Shown: piece after piece, positions 27,383-33,027 of the stretch
Numbering within the stretch: the stretch's first letter is position 1
Layout: every line of letters begins with the position of its first letter
Assembly: GCF_900111495.1 (NCBI RefSeq)
Contig: NZ_FOIU01000001.1
Location: 62,001 to 126,000 of the forward strand
Direction of reading: 5' to 3'
Origin: Chryseobacterium wanjuense
GTDB lineage: Bacteria > Bacteroidota > Bacteroidia > Flavobacteriales > Weeksellaceae
DNA length: 64,000 nucleotides
Notes under the pieces: generated by a model
Databases searched by the model: none
Seen by the model: only the letters and a program-made list of their open reading frames with translations
Told to the model about the DNA's origin: nothing
Made by a program: the position numbers and the translations under genes

Positions 27383-28417
27383 ATGCAGATAAACTTCAAT
27401 AATCTCAATATTAATCAATTATCTTTTGAAACGGAATTCGAACAGAAAATCAAAAAATTCCTGGAAGAATGGTTTTCCGAATCGGAGACGGTAAGGGTAC
27501 AAACTTCCGGTTCTACGGGCATTCCGAAGGTTTTTGATATTGAGAAAAAGAAAATGATCAATTCCGCAGAAATGACTTGCGATTTTCTTGGATTAAAAGA
27601 AGGAAATACAGCATTGATTTGCCTTCCGGTAGAGTATATTTCGGGGAAAATGATGATCGTAAGATCGATGGTGAAAGAATTAAGATTAATTGTTGTTCAT
27701 CCCTCTACAAAGCCTTTAGAGCATATCAACGATGAGGTTGATTTTTGTGCAATGACGCCGCTTCAGGTTGAAAATTCTTTGGATAAACTGCATTTAATTA
27801 AAAATTTAATCATCGGCGGGGCTGCAGTATCAGAAAGTTTGAAAACCAAAATCACTCAAACGCTCCAATTCTCCAATTCTCCAACCCGGATATTTGAAAC
27901 CTATGGAATGTCTGAAACCCTTTCCCATATTGCTTTGAAACAAATTTTTCCTCTGACGGAAGATTATTTTACCGTTTTTGAAAATGTTACTATTTCTAGA
28001 GACGAAAGAGGATGTCTGAAAATTTTTGCACCCAATTTGAATGCTGAAGTTTTGCAAACTAATGATTTAGTTGAAATCAAATCTGACAATAAGCAATTTA
28101 GATTTTTGGGACGAATAGATAACATAATTAATTCCGGAGGAGCGAAAATTTTTCCTGAACAATTAGAATCATTAGTAAAGAAAAAAATTCCGAATGAAGT
28201 TGTATTTTTAGGCTTGAATGATGAAAGTTTGGGACAAAAATTGATATTGGTAATTGAAGGAAAAGAATCGGAAAATTTAATTGAAAAAATTTCAGCGATG
28301 CCGTTTGAAAAAAAATTTCACAAGCCGAAAGAGATTATTTTTATCGAAAAAATCCCAAGAACTCCGAATGGGAAAATCAACCGAATCGAATTAACTAAAA
28401 TTATCGGTAATAAATAA
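27383..28417 (+). CDS. MenE-like AMP-binding ligase (probable o-succinylbenzoate-CoA ligase)
   Basis: A 344-residue acyl-CoA synthetase-family enzyme. The ATP P-loop TSGSTGIPK is at 41-49; ETYGMSETLSHIA (about 172) is the second adenylate motif; GRIDNIINSGGAKIFPEQLE (about 236) and the C-terminal RTPNGKINR with catalytic Lys complete the family. It is much shorter than the usual 450-550 residues, but a compact form of this length occurs in Flavobacteriia menaquinone genes. No other men genes are in the window, so MenE is a family-based inference. A CT-rich repeat word lies inside the coding sequence near 27855-27890. Confidence 0.82.
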   Translation: MQINFNNLNINQLSFETEFEQKIKKFLEEWFSESETVRVQTSGSTGIPKVFDIEKKKMINSAEMTCDFLGLKEGNTALICLPVEYISGKMMIVRSMVKELRLIVVHPSTKPLEHINDEVDFCAMTPLQVENSLDKLHLIKNLIIGGAAVSESLKTKITQTLQFSNSPTRIFETYGMSETLSHIALKQIFPLTEDYFTVFENVTISRDERGCLKIFAPNLNAEVLQTNDLVEIKSDNKQFRFLGRIDNIINSGGAKIFPEQLESLVKKKIPNEVVFLGLNDESLGQKLILVIEGKESENLIEKISAMPFEKKFHKPKEIIFIEKIPRTPNGKINRIELTKIIGNK

Positions 28418-28426
28418 CCGGCATGA

Positions 28427-28485
28427 AAATTCCCCTCATTTGGAAGGGGGCGAAAATTCAAAGAATTTTTGACGGGGTGGTTAAA
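28427..28485. repeat. 60-bp dispersed palindromic element, copy A
   Basis: It starts with AAATTCCCCTC, has a central AAAATTCAAAGAATTTTT palindrome and ends GACGGGGTGGTT. It is nearly identical to the element at 35057-35119. Confidence 0.75.
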
Positions 28486-28502
28486 TCTTTTAAAAGCAAT
28501 TA

Positions 28503-28967
28503 ATGAAAAAAGATATAATTAAAATTGCAGTTTTATTTTCAGCAGCAATTGTCGGATGGATATTTTGGGTAAAACAAAGTATAAAAGATGCTGAAATACA
28601 GGATAAATACGAGCAGCCATTTTTTCATAATAATATCTTAATAAACGGAAGAGTGGGTGGCGTAAGTGATTCGGGAAATCACTGTTTTGGAATAATATAT
28701 TTGAAAGATTTTGTAAGCAATGTAAAAGAATTTAATCCATACAAAAAAGATATTTTTCCCTATGCGATTAAAAATAATGAAGCTGAAATTTACTCATGGA
28801 TGTGTTTGTACGATGTCGAGGAGGGAGATTCTATTATAGTAAATTCAAATGATAGAAGTATATTAGTAATTAAAAAAGATTTAAGAGAGAAGAAAGAGGG
28901 TGATCTAAAATTCGTTAATGACGAAAAAGATTATATACAACAAAATTCAAAACTAAAATTCCAATGA
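28503..28967 (+). CDS. Hypothetical single-pass membrane or exported protein
   Basis: A 154-residue protein I do not recognise. Residues about 7-23 (IAVLFSAAIVGWIFWV) are a membrane helix or uncleaved signal. The rest is soluble and mixed alpha/beta, with NGRVGGVSDSGNHCFGIIYL near 49 and DVEEGDSIIVNSNDRSILV near 100 suggesting beta strands. The stop overlaps the arfB start by four bases (ATGA), so both are translated together. Small flavobacterial proteins of this general design are often unannotated; no function is claimed. Confidence 0.75.
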   Translation: MKKDIIKIAVLFSAAIVGWIFWVKQSIKDAEIQDKYEQPFFHNNILINGRVGGVSDSGNHCFGIIYLKDFVSNVKEFNPYKKDIFPYAIKNNEAEIYSWMCLYDVEEGDSIIVNSNDRSILVIKKDLREKKEGDLKFVNDEKDYIQQNSKLKFQ

Positions 28968-29356
28968 AAGATTTTTCAAAAGAACTCAGTTTCAAAACCT
29001 CCCGCAGCAGCGGAGCAGGGGGGCAGAACGTTAATAAAGTTGAGACTGCTGTGACAGTGCTTTGGAATGTCGGTGAGTCTGAATTTTTTAATGAAGATCA
29101 AAAGCTTTTAATTCAAAATAAACTAAAAAACAGGATCAATGCAGAAGGATTTTTATTCTTAACGGTTTCTGAAAGTAGAACGCAATTAATGAATAAAAAC
29201 AAAGCCATTGAAAAAATCCTGGAGATTGTAGATAAGTCTTTATTTATTCCTAAAAAGAGAGTGGCGACAAAACCCTCAAAAAATCAAAAACAAAAAAGGC
29301 TGGACACCAAGAAGAAAATTTCAGAGAAGAAAGAAAACAGGAAATTTAGATATTAG
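28964..29356 (+). CDS. arfB: ArfB-like alternative ribosome-rescue peptidyl-tRNA hydrolase
   Basis: A 130-residue release-factor-like protein. The catalytic GGQ is at 19-21 in SSGAGGQNVNKVET, and the protein ends in a Lys/Arg-rich tail (about 95-130) that in ArfB enters the empty mRNA channel of stalled ribosomes. It lacks the codon-recognition domain of true release factors, and its length fits the family. Role: releases peptides from ribosomes stalled without a stop codon, acting independently of tmRNA. Translationally coupled to the preceding hypothetical gene by a four-base overlap. Confidence 0.92.
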   Translation: MKDFSKELSFKTSRSSGAGGQNVNKVETAVTVLWNVGESEFFNEDQKLLIQNKLKNRINAEGFLFLTVSESRTQLMNKNKAIEKILEIVDKSLFIPKKRVATKPSKNQKQKRLDTKKKISEKKENRKFRY

Positions 29357-29439
29357 AAGTAGAACGAGATGAGTGCTCTTCAATACATATATTTTTATAA
29401 CTCATAGTAAATCCCTATCTTAGCAAAAATAAGCACAAA

Positions 29440-29559
29440 ATGATTATTACAACACAAAATTCTTTTTTAGCAAAACTTCGTCAGTCGAAGGTGTTGTTGT
29501 CGTTGCTTTATTTACATACAGATTCTTTCCTGAAAAGTTCTAAGGAGTTTATCAAGTAA
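29440..29559 (+). CDS. Possible 39-residue leader peptide
   Basis: An ATG-started ORF of 39 codons, beginning MIITTQNSFLAKLRQSK and ending KSSKEFIK, rich in Leu and Ser. It sits in a 350-base gap. A near-consensus -7 element TATCTTAG is at 29416-29423. It is followed immediately by a hairpin (29561-29583), a T run and a second hairpin before the GreA/GreB-like gene. The layout resembles an attenuator leader. It could instead be a chance ORF; coding status is unproven. Confidence 0.4.
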   Translation: MIITTQNSFLAKLRQSKVLLSLLYLHTDSFLKSSKEFIK

Positions 29560-29560
29560 G

Positions 29561-29659
29561 CCCTGTCAGGATCCAAGACAGGGGAATTTTCCGATTTAAA
29601 TTATATTTTTTTTTGATGCATTTTTCATAGGAACGAGCGGTATTTTGCTTGTATTCCTA
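29561..29659 (+). promoter_or_regulatory. Two stem-loops in the leader of the GreA/GreB-like gene
   Basis: The first stem pairs CCCTGTC (29561-29567) with GACAGGG (29577-29583). After a T run at 29605-29614, a second stem pairs TAGGAACGAGC (28-38 of 29600s) with GCTTGTATTCCTA, allowing a two-base bulge. This could control read-through into the downstream gene. Confidence 0.45.
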
Positions 29660-29710
29660 CGTTGGATCATTGTAAAATCGTCATATTTTAATCTTTTAAA
29701 ATTAAATAAA

Positions 29711-30091
29711 ATGTCAGATAATATTATTGTAACAACCGGAATTTATGATGCGATAAAAGATACCTTGAGAAGAAAAAAAGTAACTGTTTTAGAAGAAAAG
29801 AGACTTGCAGAAGAACTTAGAAAAGCAAAACAGGTTTTGAGAAGAGACCTGCCTTCTGACGTCGTGACGGTTGATCGAAAGGTAACGATTAAGGATCATA
29901 CGCAAAATTTCGAACATGAATATATTTTTGTGGCAACTACAAAAGCGAAGCCCGCAAAAAATAAATATTCAATTTTATCAGATATTGCCCTTGCTACCGT
30001 TGGATACAAGGTTGGAGATATCATCGATTGGCCTTTCAAAGATGGGGAAAGAAAAATTGAAATCTTAAAAGTAGAACCTTGGCAAGGGTAA
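29711..30091 (+). CDS. GreA/GreB-family transcription elongation factor-like protein
   Basis: A 126-residue protein. The C-terminal half (about 50-126) matches the GreA/GreB C-terminal domain: VTIKDHTQNFEHEYIFVATTKAKP (first part VTIKDHTQNFEHEY), then a region ending GDIIDWPFKDGERKIEILKV, with the GD-x-x near-terminal motif. The N-terminal half (LRRKKVTVLEEKRLAEEL) is short and helical, enough for a coiled-coil. It is smaller than GreA (about 158). Gre factors rescue backtracked RNA polymerase by transcript cleavage. I chose ATG at 29711 because upstream in-frame codons lie inside the leader hairpin. Confidence 0.85.
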   Translation: MSDNIIVTTGIYDAIKDTLRRKKVTVLEEKRLAEELRKAKQVLRRDLPSDVVTVDRKVTIKDHTQNFEHEYIFVATTKAKPAKNKYSILSDIALATVGYKVGDIIDWPFKDGERKIEILKVEPWQG

Positions 30092-30101
30092 TTTTAAAGA
30101 G

Positions 30102-30135
30102 AAAAGTACAGCTTATTGCAAGTTGTACTTTTTTT
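30102..30135 (+). terminator. Rho-independent terminator of the GreA/GreB-like gene
   Basis: AAAGTACAGCTT and AAGTTGTACTTT form a 12-bp stem (one G-T pair) with loop ATTGC, then a T run. Confidence 0.9.
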
Positions 30136-30185
30136 AATTAAAGTTTAATAAAGTGTCTGTAGCTTTTTAAATCTAATAAAAATCT

Positions 30186-30193
30186 TATTTTTG
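30186..30193 (+). promoter_or_regulatory. -7 promoter element of the beta-barrel gene
   Basis: TATTTTTG matches TAnnTTTG, 16 bases before the start codon. No clear -33 TTG. Confidence 0.45.
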
Positions 30194-30209
30194 CTCAAAA
30201 TTTAGAATA

Positions 30210-30854
30210 ATGATTAAAAAACTAATAACACTGGGATTATTTTCAATCTCTGCAATGTCTTTTGCTCAAAAAGTTTCGCTTATGCCATCTGTTGGTTATG
30301 CCTGGAGAACGGCGGAGATGCCGAAAGGTATTACTTATGAAGAGAGAAATTATATTAAAGGATTAAAAAAAGGGGTCAATTTTGACATTTCTGCTTACTA
30401 TCATGTTAATCATATCTTAGGAGTTGGGTTGAAATTTTCCAACTACAGCGCATCAAGCGATGGAAGATTAACTGTGATGGATAACCAGGGAAATGTTGTT
30501 ACCGGGAATGTAAGTACAAAAGATAATATTACATTTTTTGGTCCGGCTTTGATGATTTCAAATTTCAGCGAACAAACCAGGCACAAAATGTTTGTTGATA
30601 TGGGATTAGGAGTTATTTCCTATACAACAAAAACGGGTAGTGTAAAAGGGACGGGCTCTAATTTGGGAGCTGAGCTTAATTTCGGTTACCAGTACCAAGT
30701 CTCCAAAAACTTCTTAATCGGTCCAAAACTGGGACTTACTGCCGGAACGCTTAGTAAAATGAAGTTCAACGGCGTTACGTATGAATTTGGCGAAGAAGAA
30801 AAAGAAGGTTTACACAGAGTTTCTTTGAGTGCAGCCGCTACATTCCGTTTTTAA
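30210..30854 (+). CDS. Outer-membrane beta-barrel protein (porin-like fold)
   Basis: A 214-residue secreted protein. The signal peptide ends at SFAQ (about residue 19). The mature part consists of alternating amphipathic beta strands (LGVGLKFSNYSA, LGAELNFGYQYQ, LIGPKLGLTAG) and ends in Arg-Phe, so an eight-stranded OmpA/OmpX-like barrel is likely. It has its own promoter and ends six bases before the next gene's -7 element. Such barrels are common flavobacterial surface proteins without assigned function. Confidence 0.85.
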   Translation: MIKKLITLGLFSISAMSFAQKVSLMPSVGYAWRTAEMPKGITYEERNYIKGLKKGVNFDISAYYHVNHILGVGLKFSNYSASSDGRLTVMDNQGNVVTGNVSTKDNITFFGPALMISNFSEQTRHKMFVDMGLGVISYTTKTGSVKGTGSNLGAELNFGYQYQVSKNFLIGPKLGLTAGTLSKMKFNGVTYEFGEEEKEGLHRVSLSAAATFRF

Positions 30855-30858
30855 GTTT

Positions 30859-30866
30859 TATCTTTG
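30859..30866 (+). promoter_or_regulatory. -7 promoter element of the deoxyhypusine synthase-like gene
   Basis: TATCTTTG matches TAnnTTTG exactly, 14 bases before the start codon and just after the upstream stop. Confidence 0.5.
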
Positions 30867-30880
30867 CAAAAATTAAAAAA

Positions 30881-31852
30881 ATGAATAAACCGATTACCGA
30901 ATTCATAGAAAAATATTACCTGCACTTCAATGCAGCTGCGTTGGTGGATGCCTCTAAAGGTTACGTTGCACACCTTAAAGAAGGTGGAAAGATGATGATC
31001 ACTTTGGCAGGGGCAATGTCTACTGCGGAGTTGGGAAAAATCCTTGCAGAAATGATTCGTCAGGATAAAGTAGATTTTATTTCTTGTACAGGAGCCAATC
31101 TTGAAGAAGATTTGATGAATCTTGTGGCACATTCTCATTACGAAAGAGTTCCTCATTACAGAGATTTAACGGCTCAGGATGAGTGGGATCTTTTGGAAAG
31201 AGGTTTAAATAGAGTTACAGATACATGTATCCCGGAAGAAGAAGCTTTCAGAAGGTTACAGAAACATATTGTTGAAATCTGGAAAGATGCAGAAGCAAAG
31301 GGAGAAAGATATTTCCCGCACGAATTTATGTATAAAATGATCCTTTCAGGAGTGTTGGAACAGTATTACGAAATTCCGAGAGAAAACTCTTGGATGATCG
31401 CTGCGGCGGAGAAAAACTTGCCGATCGTAGTTCCGGGATGGGAAGATTCTACCATGGGTAACATCTTCGCTTCTTACTGCATCAAAGGAGAATTGAAGGC
31501 TACGACTATGAAATCAGGGATCGAATACATGACTTATCTGGCAGATTGGTACACAAAAAATTCAGGTGGAAAAGGAGTGGGGTTCTTCCAGATCGGTGGA
31601 GGTATCGCAGGAGATTTCCCGATCTGTGTGGTTCCGATGTTGTATCAGGATATGGAAATGCATGATATTCCGTTCTGGTCATATTTCTGTCAGATTTCAG
31701 ATTCTACGACTTCTTACGGTTCGTACTCGGGAGCAGTTCCGAACGAGAAAATCACTTGGGGTAAACTGGATATCACTACACCGAAATTTATCGTTGAAAG
31801 TGATGCTACGATCTGTGCACCATTAATGTTCTCTTATATTTTAGAGAATTAA
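30881..31852 (+). CDS. Deoxyhypusine synthase-family protein
   Basis: A 323-residue homologue of deoxyhypusine synthase, an NAD-dependent enzyme that transfers an aminobutyl group from spermidine to eIF5A. Bacteria lack eIF5A, so another acceptor (for instance a polyamine) is likely. The C-terminal active-site motif is kept: Glu289, Trp293 and Lys295 in PNEKITWGKLD match the human Glu323/Trp327/Lys329 spacing, Lys329 being the lysine that carries the butylamine. But the GGGVVKHH-type motif that carries human Lys287-His288 reads GGGIAGDFPI, so the spermidine/NAD-contacting residues there are replaced. No polyamine genes are next to it. Terminator at 31899. Confidence 0.9.
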   Translation: MNKPITEFIEKYYLHFNAAALVDASKGYVAHLKEGGKMMITLAGAMSTAELGKILAEMIRQDKVDFISCTGANLEEDLMNLVAHSHYERVPHYRDLTAQDEWDLLERGLNRVTDTCIPEEEAFRRLQKHIVEIWKDAEAKGERYFPHEFMYKMILSGVLEQYYEIPRENSWMIAAAEKNLPIVVPGWEDSTMGNIFASYCIKGELKATTMKSGIEYMTYLADWYTKNSGGKGVGFFQIGGGIAGDFPICVVPMLYQDMEMHDIPFWSYFCQISDSTTSYGSYSGAVPNEKITWGKLDITTPKFIVESDATICAPLMFSYILEN

Positions 31853-31863
31853 TTATTAGAAAA

Positions 31864-31891
31864 TGTCATCCTGAGCTTGTCGAAGGATCTC
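31864..31891. repeat. Half-element of the TGTCAT-CCTGA repeat family
   Basis: TGTCATCCTGAG followed by CTTGTCGAAGGATCTC. It resembles the arms of the elements at 43486-43565 and 47020-47156. Confidence 0.6.
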
Positions 31892-31898
31892 AAAATAC

Positions 31899-31926
31899 AA
31901 ACGTTCCAATTTTTGGGACGTTTTTT
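31899..31926 (+). terminator. Rho-independent terminator of the deoxyhypusine synthase-like gene
   Basis: AACGTTCC and GGGACGTT form a stem (one G-T pair) with loop AATTTTT, followed by six T. Confidence 0.85.
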
Positions 31927-32008
31927 ATTTCCCACAAATTACGCAAATCTGCATAGATGTTTGTGTCTATTCGTGAAAAATTATTTGTGAAATTTGTGTT
32001 TAAATTTA

Positions 32009-32135
32009 GGGCGTGTCCCTCTCCAAAGCAATCCCAAAGCTCGGGTCGGGCTTCTCCGGGCTCCACTTCGTTCCGGTCTCGTTGTCGAAACAACGAGACT
32101 GCTCCCTTCGGTCGCACCCTCCATATCCCTCACGC
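32009..32135. repeat. GC-rich structured intergenic element
   Basis: A 127-bp, distinctly GC-rich island in AT-rich DNA. It begins GGGCGTG and ends CCCTCACGC, so its ends pair (GCGTG/CACGC). An inner 9-bp stem pairs GTCTCGTTG (32076-32084) with CAACGAGAC (32091-32099) around TCGAAA. Words such as GGTCGGGCTTCTCCGGGCT are typical of a dispersed repeat family in Flavobacteria as I remember it. It ends 7 bases from the stop codon of the 48-residue gene. Confidence 0.65.
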
Positions 32136-32142
32136 GAAACTG

Positions 32143-32289
32143 TTAGTCCAAAGAATTCACCAGCACAAAATACCGATAGGCTAAAATCCCTTTTTGAAAT
32201 TTTGTGAGTTTATTCGGATCTTTATTACTTAATTTTGGGAGAATCGCTTTATTCACTTTATTCAGCCAACGGAAAAATGTTTTTTTCAT
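32143..32289 (-). CDS. Small conserved-type flavobacterial protein of 48 residues
   Basis: An ATG-started ORF beginning MKKTFFRWLNKVNKAILPKL and ending in Asn-Ser-Leu-Asp. Its pattern (basic start, NKxNKAILP, then KLTKFQKGILAYRYFV) matches a family of about 50-residue proteins in Flavobacteriia that public annotations often call SsrA-binding protein. It has no SmpB domain, so that name looks wrong. It is basic, probably helical, and has no signal or membrane segment. It is divergent from the alkyltransferase-like gene, with 65 bases between starts. No function is claimed. Confidence 0.75.
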   Translation of the reverse strand: MKKTFFRWLNKVNKAILPKLSNKDPNKLTKFQKGILAYRYFVLVNSLD

Positions 32290-32354
32290 AACTTTATATT
32301 TTTAGTGATTGGATTTTAGAAAATGTAAAGTCCAAAAATAATGCAAAACAAAAC

Positions 32355-32651
32355 ATGGACGAAATATTCAAAAAACAAGTCTGGGAAATCACAAAATTAG
32401 TTCCCAAAGGAAGAGTAACAAGTTATGGAGCGATTGCCAAAGCAGTCGGTTATCCGAATCATTCGCGTCACGTAGGAAAAGCGATGGGAGGTTGCCCGAA
32501 AGATGTTCCTGCACATCGTGTAATTTCCAGTTCGGGAACTTTATCTGTTCCGGAGTTTCAGAAAAGATTAGAAGCCGAAGGAATTGTTGTTGAGAATTTT
32601 AGAATTAAAAATTTTAAGAAGCTGTTTTGGGATCCGTTGACGGAGTTATAA
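32355..32651 (+). CDS. Alkyltransferase-like (ATL) protein of the MGMT family
   Basis: A 98-residue single-domain protein of the O6-alkylguanine-DNA alkyltransferase DNA-binding fold. RVTSYGAIAKAVGYPNHSRHVGKAMGGCP (in pieces, VTSYGAIAKAVGYP and SRHVGKAM) holds the helix-turn-helix and recognition elements. The PCHRV active-site motif reads PAHRV at 52-56: Ala53 replaces the alkyl-accepting Cys, so it cannot repair by self-methylation. ATL proteins instead bind O6-alkylguanine and hand the lesion to nucleotide excision repair. Known bacterial ATLs often have Trp at this place; Ala also occurs. Confidence 0.9.
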   Translation: MDEIFKKQVWEITKLVPKGRVTSYGAIAKAVGYPNHSRHVGKAMGGCPKDVPAHRVISSSGTLSVPEFQKRLEAEGIVVENFRIKNFKKLFWDPLTEL

Positions 32652-32674
32652 ATTATTAATAGTGAGTTATAAGT

Positions 32675-32897
32675 CAAGGCTTCGAGAACCTCAGCCTGAC
32701 AACGCTGTAAATCCTACAAAAAACAGTTAGTATTAGAGATATCAGGCTTCGAGAGCCTCAGCCTGACAATGCTGTAAATCCTACAAAAAACAGTTAGTAT
32801 TAGAGATATCAGGCTTCGAGAACCTCAGCCTGATAACGCTGTAAATCTTACAAAAAACAGCTAGTATTAGGGATGTCAGGCTGAGGTTCTCGAAGCC
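32675..32897. repeat. Three tandem 67-bp repeats closed by an inverted copy
   Basis: Units begin GGCTTCGAGAACCTCAGCC at 32678, 32745 and 32812, exactly 67 bases apart, and contain the word AAACAGTTAGTATTAGAGAT. The array ends with the inverse of the opening word, TGTCAGGCTGAGGTTCTCG (from 32874), so the last unit can fold on itself. There are no unique spacers, so it is not CRISPR. Confidence 0.85.
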
Positions 32898-32912
32898 TTT
32901 AAAGCTGATAAA

Positions 32913-32945
32913 AGTTTCGGCGGTGCCTTTGGCACCGCCGAAACT
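32913..32945 (-). terminator. Perfect 15-bp hairpin, terminator-like on the minus strand
   Basis: AGTTTCGGCGGTGCC and GGCACCGCCGAAACT around loop TTT, with a T tract on the minus-strand exit. It lies in series behind the htpG terminator. Confidence 0.7.
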
Positions 32946-32973
32946 CTGATAATACAAAGTGAAAACTACTCAT

Positions 32974-33007
32974 AAAAAGTTTCGGGGCGACTTTGTCGCC
33001 CCGAAAC
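32974..33007 (-). terminator. Rho-independent terminator of htpG
   Basis: On the minus strand, GTTTCGGGGCGAC and GTCGCCCCGAAAC form a 13-bp stem with loop AAA, followed by five T. It is about 20 bases after the htpG stop. Confidence 0.88.
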
Positions 33008-33027
33008 CCCTATATAAAATAACCATA

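Noticed and set aside
30881..31852. Loss of the catalytic lysine in the deoxyhypusine synthase-like protein
   Set aside because: At first the GGGIAGD segment looked like the lost Lys329 motif. The Lys329 motif is the later WGK, which is present; the changed segment corresponds to Lys287-His288.
31957..32207. Short plus-strand ORFs around the GC-rich element
   Set aside because: They run through a hairpin-forming repeat and are the complement of the 48-residue gene; low-complexity Ser/Arg composition.
32143..32289. Calling the 48-residue gene SsrA-binding protein
   Set aside because: It is a third of SmpB length and lacks the SmpB fold; the name seems to be a propagated error.
32675..32897. 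Possible CRISPR array
   Set aside because: The three 67-base units are continuous and almost identical with no unique spacers, the last is inverted, and no cas gene is near.
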